Source of the DNA: DAOOKJ01 sp035385585
GTDB lineage: Bacteria; Patescibacteriota; Minisyncoccia; UBA6257
Assembly: GCA_035385585.1 (NCBI GenBank)
Contig: DAOOKJ010000007.1
Location: 1 to 21,091 of the forward strand
Direction: 5' to 3'
Length of the DNA stretch: 21,091 nucleotides
Each line of letters opens with the position of its first letter. The stretch's first letter is position 1. The position numbers and the translations under genes are program-made. Below, in pieces: positions 7,515 to 15,049 of the stretch. The notes under the pieces are model-generated. The model saw only the letters and a list, made by a program, of their open reading frames with translations, was not told the origin of the DNA and ran no database searches.

Positions 7515-8786
7515 ATGGTAAACTACCAAGTTCATAAATTTTCAAATGGTTTGCGGCTTTTAATGGTACCTTCAAAAGAAGTTCATTCTTTTAAATGTAG
7601 CGTGATGGTTAAAACCGGCAGCGATTATGAAAATAAGCGAAATAACGGTATCTCTCATTTTTTGGAACATATGTGTTTTAAAGGCACGAAAAAGCGACCT
7701 TCTAATTTAGTCATTAGTCAAGAATTAGATGAAGTTGGAGGAAGCTATAATGCCTTTACTTCAAGGGAAGTTACTGGTTATTGGACTAAAGTTTCGGATT
7801 ACCATTTTAAAAAAGCAATTGACATTACTTCTGATATTTTCCTGAATTCAGTTTTTAGAGAGAGCGATGTCGAAAAAGAAAAACGAGTGATACAAGAGGA
7901 AATTAATATGTATTTAGATGACCCGAAGGAGAAAGTTTGGGATAATTTTTTTGAATTATTATATAAAAATCAACCGGCAGGTTGGCCAATCGCCGGCTCT
8001 AAAGAAAATGTTTCAAAGTTTCGGGCAGGGGATTTATTTTCGTATCGCTCGTCTCAATACCGGGCAAAATCAGTAGTTTTAGTCGTAAGCGGAAATTTTA
8101 AAGCGAAGGAAATTATTTCTTTAGTTAAAGATTATTTCAGAAAAATTCCAGGGGGTAAAGCAAAAGAGAAAATTAAAACAAAAGAAAAACAAATTAAACC
8201 TCAATTATCTTTAGAATACAAAAAGACTGATCAAACTCATCTTCGTCTTGGCGTGAGAGGGATTAACCTTTTTGATCCAAGAAGATATGCTCTTCATGTT
8301 TTGGATACAATACTTGGTGGCGGAATGTCTTTCCGGTTATGGCAGTTAGTGAGAGAGAAGCTAGGGGCGGCTTATTATGTTTCTAGTTTTGTCGAAAGTG
8401 CAACTGATAGAGGGATATGGGGAATCACTGCCGGTATTGACAATGATAGGATTAATTTAATCATTTCCAAGATCTTAAAAGAATGGAAAGAATTAAAACA
8501 GGATTTAATTACACCCAAAGAAATTAAAAAAGCCAAAGAAAATATTAGAGGGAAAATATTACTAGCGACCGAAGATATTCATCAGGTTGCGAATTATTAT
8601 GCTTTTGACCTACTTTATAAAAATAAAATTGAAACCTTTGAACATTATCTAACTAATATTTTGAAAGTTAAACCATTAGATTTAAACAAATTAGCCAATG
8701 ACCTTTTAAAACCGAGTAATTTGAATTTAGCCGTTATCGGTCCTTTTAAAAACAAATCAAGGTTTTTACAAATCTTGAAAATTTGA
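7515..8786 (+). CDS. M16-family zinc metallopeptidase (processing-peptidase-like)
   Basis: A pitrilysin-clan endopeptidase of 423 residues, made of an M16 catalytic domain and an M16C domain. The inverted zinc motif HFLEH lies at 48-52 (ligands His48 and His52, catalytic Glu51), and the third ligand Glu129 in VIQEEINMY follows at the classical 76-residue spacing. The C-terminal half has LRLGVRGI, LDTILGGGMSFRLWQLVREK and LGAAYYVSSF, typical of MPP-beta/YmxG-like proteins. There is no signal peptide, so the enzyme should be cytoplasmic. In some bacteria such genes lie near pnp or dapG. Here the gene is fused into an operon behind glyS, with a one-base gap and no SD, suggesting translational coupling. 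The stop codon is TGA. Substrate unknown. Confidence 0.92.
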   Translation: MVNYQVHKFSNGLRLLMVPSKEVHSFKCSVMVKTGSDYENKRNNGISHFLEHMCFKGTKKRPSNLVISQELDEVGGSYNAFTSREVTGYWTKVSDYHFKKAIDITSDIFLNSVFRESDVEKEKRVIQEEINMYLDDPKEKVWDNFFELLYKNQPAGWPIAGSKENVSKFRAGDLFSYRSSQYRAKSVVLVVSGNFKAKEIISLVKDYFRKIPGGKAKEKIKTKEKQIKPQLSLEYKKTDQTHLRLGVRGINLFDPRRYALHVLDTILGGGMSFRLWQLVREKLGAAYYVSSFVESATDRGIWGITAGIDNDRINLIISKILKEWKELKQDLITPKEIKKAKENIRGKILLATEDIHQVANYYAFDLLYKNKIETFEHYLTNILKVKPLDLNKLANDLLKPSNLNLAVIGPFKNKSRFLQILKI

Positions 8787-8797
8787 TATAATATAAT
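8765..8797 (+). promoter_or_regulatory. Promoter of the AI-2E/PerM-family gene
   Basis: TTTACA (8765-8770), a 16-base spacer and TATAAT (8787-8792); a second overlapping TATAAT lies at 8792-8797. The elements overlap the last codons of the M16 gene. The leader to the ATG at 8844 is about 40-45 bases and contains a repeated AAATTTTGACT. Confidence 0.5.
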
Positions 8798-8843
8798 AGT
8801 GCAAGAATTAAATTTTGACTTTTAAATTTTGACTCATATTACC

Positions 8844-9905
8844 ATGTTTGAGAAAAAACCAAATAATTTGACTTTATCTTGGCAGAGTGTTATTAGGCTC
8901 TATCTGCCAATTATTTTAATAATTGTCTTATGGTATTTTAGAAGTATTCTTTTAATAGTAATTTTGGCTTTTATTATCGCTTCTATATTTGAAAAGCCGA
9001 TTGATTATTTATCTTTGAGGTGGAAAAATCGCTGGTTAGCAACCTTAGTTGTGTATTTAATCTCCCTTACTATCTTTTCCATTTTAATTTATTTTTCTGC
9101 GGTTATTGTAATTAGAAATTTTGATCAACTATCTAATGTTTTACCTAATTGGCTTCAAGAAAAAATAGAAACTAGCGGAATTTTTAATTATAGAAATTTT
9201 CAAATTACTGGTTTAAATTTAAGCCGAGCGACAGAGGATTTAAAAACTCTTTCAACTCAATTATTTAATTTTATTAAACAAAGTGTTGCTTTTTTCTCAA
9301 AAATAGTAGGCGGAACTTTTACTGTTTTTCTGGTGTTTCTTTTGTCTTTTTTTATTAATACAGAAAAAAATGGCATTGAAAAAGGGATTAGATTTTTAGT
9401 CCCTTGGCAGTACGAAGATTACGCAGTTTATCTTTGGGATAAAGCGAGACAAAAAGTAGGGAATTGGTTTTTCTCTCAAATACTTTTAAGCCTATTCGTT
9501 GGTTTATCAGTTTTTATTGTTTTGAGTATTCTCGGAATAAAACGGGCTGAATTTTTAGGGCTTTTAGCCGGTATTTTGGATTTTATCCCTTATCTAGGAC
9601 CATTTATTGCTGGAATCATTATTGTTGTTTCTACTTTAAGCCAGAATTTGATTAGTGGAATAGTCGTTTTGATTGCTTTTATTATTATTCAAATAGTGGA
9701 AGGAATCATCTCTCCTTCTCTAAAAGCAAAGGCAATGAAATTAAATCCAATAATAATCATTATTTCTCTTCTGATTGGAGCAAAAATGGCTGGGGCAATC
9801 GGAGTGGTTATTATTTTGCCTTTAGCGGCAACTTTTGTTGAATTTTTGAAAGATTTACGCTCTGGCAGACTCCAAAGTTATCTGCCTCAAAGAAGATTAT
9901 TGTAA
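8844..9905 (+). CDS. AI-2E family transporter (PerM/YtqI-like membrane protein)
   Basis: A polytopic membrane protein of 353 residues from the ATG at 8844 (an in-frame TTG at 8829 is less likely). It fits the AI-2E/UPF0118 family: two N-terminal helices (YLPIILIIVLWYF, then SILLIVILAFIIASIF) before the EKPIDYL motif, a helix around LATLVVYLISLTIFSILIYF, a soluble loop, and C-terminal helices that include the family signature DFIPYLGPFIAG. Members have been linked to autoinducer export, Na+/H+ exchange or general permease roles. The name does not prove quorum-sensing activity, and no luxS or related gene is nearby. The tatD start follows after 12 bases, so the two are probably cotranscribed. 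Confidence 0.88.
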   Translation: MFEKKPNNLTLSWQSVIRLYLPIILIIVLWYFRSILLIVILAFIIASIFEKPIDYLSLRWKNRWLATLVVYLISLTIFSILIYFSAVIVIRNFDQLSNVLPNWLQEKIETSGIFNYRNFQITGLNLSRATEDLKTLSTQLFNFIKQSVAFFSKIVGGTFTVFLVFLLSFFINTEKNGIEKGIRFLVPWQYEDYAVYLWDKARQKVGNWFFSQILLSLFVGLSVFIVLSILGIKRAEFLGLLAGILDFIPYLGPFIAGIIIVVSTLSQNLISGIVVLIAFIIIQIVEGIISPSLKAKAMKLNPIIIIISLLIGAKMAGAIGVVIILPLAATFVEFLKDLRSGRLQSYLPQRRLL

Positions 9906-9917
9906 GAATATTGAAAA

Positions 9918-10763
9918 ATGATTTTTGACTCTCATACTCACTTAAATTTGGCTGCTTTTGATTTAGATAGAGAAAGTTTAATAAAAAAATACCTCAAACA
10001 AGGTATTTTTTTGATTAATGTGGGCACCTGTTATCAAACTTCTTATTTAGCGGCAGAGTTAGCCAAAAAGTATTCAAATTGCTGGGCAAGTATTGGCCTA
10101 CATCCTTCGCATACCTTTCCATCTAAAAAAGACGAAAAAGAGATGAATTATTCATCAGAAATTTTAAAAGAGGAAGAATTTGATAAGCGATTTTCAAAGC
10201 TTTTAGATAGAAATAAAGTAATAGCAGTTGGGGAATGCGGTTTGGATTATTCTTATTTTAAAAATTTTTCCAGCCAAAAACAAATTGAATATCAAGAAAA
10301 AGAAAAGAAAAATTTTTTGGCCCAAATAAAAGTTGCCAAAGTTAAAAGATTGCCAATGATTTTTCATTTGCGCAACCTTTACTTAGAAGCATTAGAGATT
10401 TTATCAGAAGAGAAATTTACAGGAGGCGGAGTTTTTCATTTTTTCAGTGGCACCTTAGAAGAAGCAAAAAAAATTCTGAGGGAAGGGTATTATTTAGGAT
10501 TTTCAGGAATAATTACTTATTCTGATAAATACGATAAAATAATAAAAGAAGTTCCTATAGAAAGAATTTTGGTTGAAACGGATGCACCTTATGTTGCTCC
10601 TTTTCCTTATAAAGGTAAAAGAAACGAACCTTTGTATGTAAAAGAAGTGATAAAAAAAATTGCTGATTTAAAAAATTTAACTTTTGAGGAAGTAGAAAAT
10701 CAGACTTTTAAAAATACCTTAGAGTTGTTTAGAATAAAATTAAACCCTGATAATAATCGGTAA
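9918..10763 (+). CDS. tatD: TatD family metal-dependent deoxyribonuclease
   Basis: A TIM-barrel metallohydrolase of 281 residues, with likely 3'-5' DNase activity. Metal-binding motifs are all visible: FDSHTHLN (His6 and His8), SIGLHPS, AVGECGLDY (bridging Glu), IFHLRN, FHFFSGT and VETDAPYVAP (Asp). The usual HCFSG is replaced by HFFSG, which does not touch a ligand. About 20 extra charged residues lie after SIGLHPS (residues 66-93). The start is ATG with no SD, 12 bases after the preceding gene. The 3' end overlaps the convergent rnj gene by 24 bases, so both C-termini are encoded by the same DNA on opposite strands. Confidence 0.92.
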   Translation: MIFDSHTHLNLAAFDLDRESLIKKYLKQGIFLINVGTCYQTSYLAAELAKKYSNCWASIGLHPSHTFPSKKDEKEMNYSSEILKEEEFDKRFSKLLDRNKVIAVGECGLDYSYFKNFSSQKQIEYQEKEKKNFLAQIKVAKVKRLPMIFHLRNLYLEALEILSEEKFTGGGVFHFFSGTLEEAKKILREGYYLGFSGIITYSDKYDKIIKEVPIERILVETDAPYVAPFPYKGKRNEPLYVKEVIKKIADLKNLTFEEVENQTFKNTLELFRIKLNPDNNR

Positions 10764-12449
10764 AACCATTGGCCGACGTTTGGTTTTTTTAAAGAGGAAC
10801 ATTCCGATTTCTTCTTTTAAGGTATTACGAAGATAAGTGTCATTTATTATCTGTTCTTTCGCTAAATGGCTGACAATATTTTGAATTTGTTTTTTCGTTT
10901 CGTTAATTAAATCCTTAGATTCTTTCATATAGACAAAACCGCGGCTTACTACTTCTGCTTCTTTAATTAAGAAACCGGTTCTTTTGTCAACCGGAGCAAT
11001 AATGACAAAAATACCATCTTGGGCTAAAATTTGCCTATCTCTTAAAACTATCTCCGAAATATCGCCAACCCCTAAACCGTCAACCATTACATAGTTGGTG
11101 GGAACGAATTTTTCTGTTGCAATAATTCTGTCTTTGTATAATTCTATTATTTGGCCATTAGTAGCAGTGATGATATTTGAAGGAGGAATATTTAAGGATT
11201 CTGCCAATTGGGCGTGGGACTTTAGTTTAGAATAATGTCCGTGAATTGGCATAAAAAAATTCGGTTTTGTTAAACTAATCATCATTTTTAAATCTTCTTG
11301 ATAACCATGACCAGAAGCATGAATATCAAGCATTTTGTAGTGATAGATAATCGCCCCCTGTTTAGCCAAACTGTCTTTTAAAGATTGAACAGTGATTTCG
11401 TTTCCCGGGACAATTGAAGAAGAGAAAATAATCGTATCTCCCTTTTGGATTTTAAGATTTTTGTGTTCTTTATTGGCAATCTTCATAAGAGTTGCTTCGC
11501 TTTCTCCTTGAGCGCCGGTGCACAGTACTGTAATTTGGTTTGGGTTTAATCGAGCCATTTCTTTGATACCCAAGAAAGTATCTTTAGCTGCTTGGATATA
11601 GCCCAATCTTTGGGCAATTAAAAGATTAGTTTTCATTGTGAAACCCTCAACAATCACTTTTCTTTTGTATTTCTCCGAAAGAGTAATAGCCTGCTGTAAG
11701 CGACTGATAAGCGAAGCGAAAGTCGCCATAATAATTCTTCCTTTTGCTTTGGCGAAAATCGTATCAAGATTTTCCATAATCATTGTTTCCGATAAGGAAT
11801 GGCCTGTCATTTCAACATTGGTTGAATCGGATAAAAGCAAGGTCGTACCATCGGAGGAAATTTCGGCGATTCGGTTTAAATCAGCAGGAATATCAGCAAT
11901 AGGCTGAAAATCAAACTTATAATCAGTAGCATAAATGATTTTTCCAGCCGGTGTTTCAATGGCAAAACCGATCGTTTCCGGAATATTATGATTCAAATGG
12001 AAAGTTCTTATTTTAAAAGCGCCAAGAATTAAAGGTTTATCCTGATCAATTTCCAAGTTTTCAATATCTAATTTTTTTAAGTAAAGAAAATCTTCCTGCC
12101 TTTTTAAAATAATCGCCTTTGCTAAAGGAGTAGCATAAATTGTCGGATAATTTAGTTGGGAAATAAGATAAGGAATAGCGCCGATATGGTCATAATGGGC
12201 ATGAGTAATTAAAATACCCAAGATTTTTTTCTCCGGATGGATTTTTAAATACTCAATATTGGGAATAATAAAATCTATGCCGGGAGTATTTTCGTCAGGA
12301 AATTGCAGCCCCATATCAATAATTAATACTTGATTCTGATATTCAACCAGAGTCATATTGCGACCGATCTCTTCTAAGCCGCCCAAAGGAATAATTTTAA
12401 CTAATTCCTGAGGTTTTGTTTTAAAAGATGTTTTTTTAGGATTTCTCAT
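10740..12449 (-). CDS. rnj: Ribonuclease J
   Basis: A metallo-beta-lactamase/beta-CASP ribonuclease with 5'-3' exonuclease and endonuclease activity, central to mRNA turnover and rRNA maturation in bacteria without RNase E. The 569-residue product has PLGGLEEIGRNM, the zinc motif HAHYDH (residues 83-88), DSTNVE, FASLISRLQQ, the beta-CASP motifs LCTGAQGE and HASGHG, and FFMPIHGHYSKL. The C-terminal domain ends in the usual MVLPIIIRV strand. The start is ATG with no SD, right next to the short tandem repeats at 12456-12497. The last 24 bases overlap tatD. All catalytic motifs are intact; whether it acts as J1 or J2 cannot be told. Confidence 0.95.
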   Translation of the reverse strand: MRNPKKTSFKTKPQELVKIIPLGGLEEIGRNMTLVEYQNQVLIIDMGLQFPDENTPGIDFIIPNIEYLKIHPEKKILGILITHAHYDHIGAIPYLISQLNYPTIYATPLAKAIILKRQEDFLYLKKLDIENLEIDQDKPLILGAFKIRTFHLNHNIPETIGFAIETPAGKIIYATDYKFDFQPIADIPADLNRIAEISSDGTTLLLSDSTNVEMTGHSLSETMIMENLDTIFAKAKGRIIMATFASLISRLQQAITLSEKYKRKVIVEGFTMKTNLLIAQRLGYIQAAKDTFLGIKEMARLNPNQITVLCTGAQGESEATLMKIANKEHKNLKIQKGDTIIFSSSIVPGNEITVQSLKDSLAKQGAIIYHYKMLDIHASGHGYQEDLKMMISLTKPNFFMPIHGHYSKLKSHAQLAESLNIPPSNIITATNGQIIELYKDRIIATEKFVPTNYVMVDGLGVGDISEIVLRDRQILAQDGIFVIIAPVDKRTGFLIKEAEVVSRGFVYMKESKDLINETKKQIQNIVSHLAKEQIINDTYLRNTLKEEIGMFLFKKTKRRPMVLPIIIRV

Positions 12450-12455
12450 ATTTTT

Positions 12456-12497
12456 TAGAATTTAGAATTATGAATTATGAATTTAGAATTTATAATT
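12456..12497. repeat. Six tandem 7-bp AT-rich units upstream of rnj
   Basis: Six consecutive 7-mers: TAGAATT, TAGAATT, ATGAATT, ATGAATT, TAGAATT, TATAATT. The array begins seven bases upstream of the rnj start codon, in the presumed rnj leader/promoter region. Read on the minus strand the last unit contains AATTATA, so it may also supply -10-like sequence. Shorter runs of similar GAATT-rich sequence lie at 601-636. Confidence 0.75.
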
Positions 12498-12516
12498 GGA
12501 GATAGATAAAAATACG

Positions 12517-12559
12517 GTAGAAATTTATAGAAATAAATAGTTCACCAGCAAATTTCTAC
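12517..12559. repeat. 10-bp perfect inverted repeat in the tRNA-Leu/rnj spacer
   Basis: GTAGAAATTT (12517-12526) and AAATTTCTAC (12550-12559) are exact inverse complements separated by 23 bases. The stem is AT-rich and has no T tract, so it is not a clear intrinsic terminator. It could form in the transcript between tRNA-Leu(CAG) and rnj. Confidence 0.55.
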
Positions 12560-12621
12560 GAATTTCAATAAATTTCAATGAATTTCCATAATTCTCCTTG
12601 ATTCTCAATCCATAATTCTCG
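12551..12621. repeat. Degenerate 10-bp phased repeat (AATTTCAATG-like)
   Basis: From 12551 the sequence runs in 10-base blocks: AATTTCTACG, AATTTCAATA, AATTTCAATG, AATTTCCATA, ATTCTCCTTG, ATTCTCAATC, then CATAATTCTC. The first four are close copies and later ones decay. The array ends just before the 3' end of tRNA-Leu(CAG). It is noncoding on both strands. Confidence 0.6.
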
Positions 12622-12625
12622 ATTG

Positions 12626-12710
12626 TGGGCAGGGAGGGATTTGAACCCTCACAACCAAAATGGTTATAGACTCCTGAAGCCTACGCGTCTGCCAATTCCG
12701 CCACCTGCCC
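12626..12710 (-). tRNA. tRNA-Leu(CAG)
   Basis: An 85-base class II tRNA on the minus strand. Acceptor GGGCAGG pairs with CCTGCCC, with discriminator A and no encoded CCA. The D arm is GCGGAATTGGCAGACGCG, as in other leucine tRNAs. Anticodon stem TAGGC/GTCTA holds TTCAGGA, giving anticodon CAG (plus-strand CTG at 12674-12676), which reads CTG. The variable arm (AACCATTTTGGTT) forms a stem, and the T arm is GAGGG-TTCAAAT-CCCTC. It begins three bases after the stop codon of the upstream peptide-binding-protein gene and is probably released from that transcript by RNase P. Confidence 0.96.
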
Positions 12711-12713
12711 GAG

Positions 12714-14363
12714 TTATTTTAGTTTTCTCCGGGTATAGATATACCAGTTTGGAATATCGGCAAATCTTTCCGAGGGGAAATTAGCCACCGTAATATCCGA
12801 ACCTTTAATTTTTGCCGGCAAGAGATAAAGATAATAAGCATTATAAAGAAAGAGCGCGGGTTTGTCTTTCTGGAAAATTTCTTTTATTTTTTTGAAGTTT
12901 TCTTCTTTTTTCTTTTCATCTACTATTAACCGATTTTCCTCTATTAATTGGTCTAAAGTTTTATTTTCATAGAGGGATAAATTTAAACCAGGGGAATTTA
13001 CTTGGGAAGAATGCCAAAAAGAATAAATATCAGCTCCCTGACCGATGATTTCTCCAAAAAGTAGCGCCTCATAAGATCGCGTCTCAATTATTTCCTGAGT
13101 TAATGTTTTCGCTTCTAAAATTACTGGTTCTGCTTCAACTGATATTTTTTGCCAAGAATTAATTAAGAAGTTTGAAACATTAATCATTTCCTGATTCTGA
13201 GGGATGTAGAGTTTAAATTTCAGCGGTTTTTCTTCGCTATAACCTAATTTATTCAAGATTTCTCTGGCTTTGTCCAAAGAAAAAACAGATTGTTTGTTTT
13301 CTTCTGTTATCGAAAACGTCGGAAAAAAAATATTGTTAAGAGGATAAGTTTGATTTTTGAAAATTTCAGAAGTTAGTTTATCTTTGTCAATTGCTAATTC
13401 TAGAGCCTGGCGTACTTCTGGGGTAAAAAGAGGATTTTTTAAGTTATAAAAAACCGCATAGTAGCCAGGGAGGATTAATTTTTTTAAATTAACTCCTTTT
13501 TTATTGCGAAAAAAATCAAAATCTTCTAAAGCAATTGGAGAAAATCCTTCAATTTCTTGCTTAAGAAAAGATTTTTTGGCATTCTCGTAAGAATCATAGA
13601 AATTAAAAATAAGTTTATTGATTTTTGCCGGTTCTTGGTAATAATCTTGATTAACCAATAAAGAGTAACTTAAAATTTTTCCGTTTTTGTCTTTTTCCAA
13701 TGATTCAAAAAGATAAGGACCACTGCCAATTGGTTTAAGATTGTATTCTGCTAAGGCAAAGTTTTCCGGCTCAATATTATCAAAGATATGTTTAGGAAGA
13801 ATTTTTAATGTTAAATTATTTAAGAACGGTTCATAAGGGCTCTTAAGATTGAAGCGCACGACAGAGTTTGAAATTGGCTCCGCTACCACTCCTTCCCAGT
13901 TGAGTCTTAAAGGGCTTTTAATCTTCGGATTTTGGATTGCTTCAATCGTAAAAACAATATCTTCGCTTGTTAAAGGCATTCCATCATGCCAAAAAAGATT
14001 ATTTTTTAAAAAGACAGTGTAGGTTTTAAGATCATCGGATGTTTCTATTTTTTCCGCTAATCGAGGCGTTATTTTGCCTTTGCCATCAATAGAAAAAAGA
14101 CCGTCAAAAATTAATTCCACCAAATCTCTATCGCATTCATTAGTTGAAACATAAATGGGATTTACTAAAGATGGCCGGCAAATTAATCCCAATTTTAAAG
14201 TTCCACCGCTTTTGGGAATTTCTTCAGTAATTTTATGGGTAACAATATTTAAAAGAAAAATTAATCCACCAACTAGACTAAAAATGAAGAAAATTGAAAG
14301 GATTTTCTCCAGAAGAGAAAAATTAGCCCAAGTTTTCTTTAAAAAAGAAGACAATCTTTTCAT
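12714..14363 (-). CDS. Membrane-anchored peptide-binding protein (SBP_bac_5, OppA/DppA-like)
   Basis: A 549-residue family 5 extracellular solute-binding protein. After a basic N-terminus there is one membrane helix at about 20-41 (ILSIFFIFSLVGGLIFLLNI) and no lipobox cysteine, so it is anchored by the helix instead of lipid. The mature part shows the family pattern: GGTLKLGL, LVELIFDGLFSID, KITPRLAEKIE, FWHDGMPLTSEDIVFTIEAI, PIGSGPYLFE, PEVRQALELAIDK and DIYSFWHSSQ. Such proteins normally feed oligopeptides to an ABC importer, but no permease or ATPase gene lies in this window. It follows secG by only three bases and runs straight into tRNA-Leu. It might capture peptides for a distant permease or have another envelope role. 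Confidence 0.88.
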   Translation of the reverse strand: MKRLSSFLKKTWANFSLLEKILSIFFIFSLVGGLIFLLNIVTHKITEEIPKSGGTLKLGLICRPSLVNPIYVSTNECDRDLVELIFDGLFSIDGKGKITPRLAEKIETSDDLKTYTVFLKNNLFWHDGMPLTSEDIVFTIEAIQNPKIKSPLRLNWEGVVAEPISNSVVRFNLKSPYEPFLNNLTLKILPKHIFDNIEPENFALAEYNLKPIGSGPYLFESLEKDKNGKILSYSLLVNQDYYQEPAKINKLIFNFYDSYENAKKSFLKQEIEGFSPIALEDFDFFRNKKGVNLKKLILPGYYAVFYNLKNPLFTPEVRQALELAIDKDKLTSEIFKNQTYPLNNIFFPTFSITEENKQSVFSLDKAREILNKLGYSEEKPLKFKLYIPQNQEMINVSNFLINSWQKISVEAEPVILEAKTLTQEIIETRSYEALLFGEIIGQGADIYSFWHSSQVNSPGLNLSLYENKTLDQLIEENRLIVDEKKKEENFKKIKEIFQKDKPALFLYNAYYLYLLPAKIKGSDITVANFPSERFADIPNWYIYTRRKLK

Positions 14364-14366
14364 TAA

Positions 14367-14585
14367 CTAAATAATAAAGGAGAGAACTGATAAAAAAATA
14401 AAGAGAATTATTAAAACAATGGTTAAAATAAAGATAGTTTTTTCTAATCCCCGGCGGCTACCATAGAAAGGGGTAGAAAGCCCGCCGATTGCTCCTAAGC
14501 CCCCGCCGCGTTGCTGCAAAAGGACTAAAATAATGATTATAATTCCAGTAATAATCTGTAAAATGCCTATTAAGTTAGTACTCAT
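14367..14585 (-). CDS. secG: Preprotein translocase subunit SecG
   Basis: SecG is the small third subunit of the SecYEG channel. The 72-residue product has two membrane helices (about 5-23 and 49-70) joined by the glycine-rich family loop QQRGGGLGAIGG followed by STPFYGSRRG. The loop phrase LVLLQQ(R/G)GG is diagnostic. The start is ATG with no SD, 18 bases after the upstream membrane-protein gene. Three bases separate its stop from the peptide-binding-protein start, so the three genes form an operon running on the minus strand away from secE. Confidence 0.93.
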   Translation of the reverse strand: MSTNLIGILQIITGIIIIILVLLQQRGGGLGAIGGLSTPFYGSRRGLEKTIFILTIVLIILFIFLSVLSFII

Positions 14586-14603
14586 TTTAAAAAGAATAAA
14601 AGT

Positions 14604-14957
14604 TTATTTTATTGAACCGAGCCAGGAATTTAGAAAACTGATTAAAATTGAAGCGCCTAACCAAGTAAGTGATGATTTAATTTCAAGTTGAGGAACAAAA
14701 TAAGTGGCAGTTTTTAAAATAATTAAATTGATAATCAGGGAAAAAATCCCTAAAGTTAAAAAAATTAAAGGAGCAAAGAAAAATTTAAGAATTGGTTTAA
14801 GTAAGAGATTTAATAGGGTTAAAGCTAAAGTTAGAATTAAAAATTGCTTTATGGTGCCGGTAAAATAAAAATCGTTTAAAAGATATTGAAAAAGTTTTTG
14901 GCAAAGATAAAGAGCCAATGCATTAGCACAAAAACTCCAAAAGAATCTCTTAATCAT
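14604..14957 (-). CDS. Small four-helix membrane protein, phage holin superfamily IV-like (PF04020 type)
   Basis: A 117-residue, very hydrophobic protein with about four predicted membrane helices. The segment LLKPILKFFFAPLIFLTLGI followed by FSLIINLIIL matches the PF04020 family, named after a mycobacteriophage holin but widespread on bacterial chromosomes as a housekeeping membrane protein of unknown role. I see no lysis genes or phage context, so the holin name should not be read as function. An upstream TTG at 14990 would extend it by 11 residues, but the promoter -10 (14972-14977) lies inside that extension, so I prefer the ATG at 14957. AAAGG (minus strand, 14967-14963) precedes it by five bases. 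Confidence 0.78.
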   Translation of the reverse strand: MIKRFFWSFCANALALYLCQKLFQYLLNDFYFTGTIKQFLILTLALTLLNLLLKPILKFFFAPLIFLTLGIFSLIINLIILKTATYFVPQLEIKSSLTWLGASILISFLNSWLGSIK

Positions 14958-14971
14958 TTTAGCCTTTAAAA

Positions 14972-15000
14972 AGTATAAAGCAAAACTCAAAAAAAGTCAA
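14972..15000 (-). promoter_or_regulatory. Minus-strand promoter of the secG operon
   Basis: Reading leftward, TTGACT (15000-14995), a 17-base spacer and TATACT (14977-14972). Transcription should start near 14965, only about eight bases before the ATG at 14957. The match to consensus is strong. It lies back to back with the secE promoter. Confidence 0.65.
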
Positions 15001-15016
15001 ATTAAAATGATAAAGG

Positions 15017-15046
15017 TTGACAAAGTAAGATTGATTTTGCTAAAAT
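15017..15046 (+). promoter_or_regulatory. Strong promoter of secE-nusG-rplK
   Basis: Consensus -35 TTGACA (15017-15022), an 18-base spacer and TAAAAT (15041-15046) with an extended TG at 15038-15039. It is the best promoter in the window, fitting for a ribosomal-protein and secretion operon. Confidence 0.75.
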
Positions 15047-15049
15047 GAA

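Noticed and set aside
8844..9905. Quorum-sensing exporter suggested by the AI-2E family name
   Set aside because: The family name is historical, and no autoinducer synthase or sensor is present in the window.
12450..12625. CRISPR array or satellite in the repeat-rich spacer
   Set aside because: Units are 7 or 10 bases, contiguous and degenerate, with no spacers of constant length and no cas genes.
14604..14957. Possible prophage signal from the holin-like protein
   Set aside because: The PF04020 family is common on bacterial chromosomes, and there is no endolysin, integrase, attachment site or structural gene nearby.
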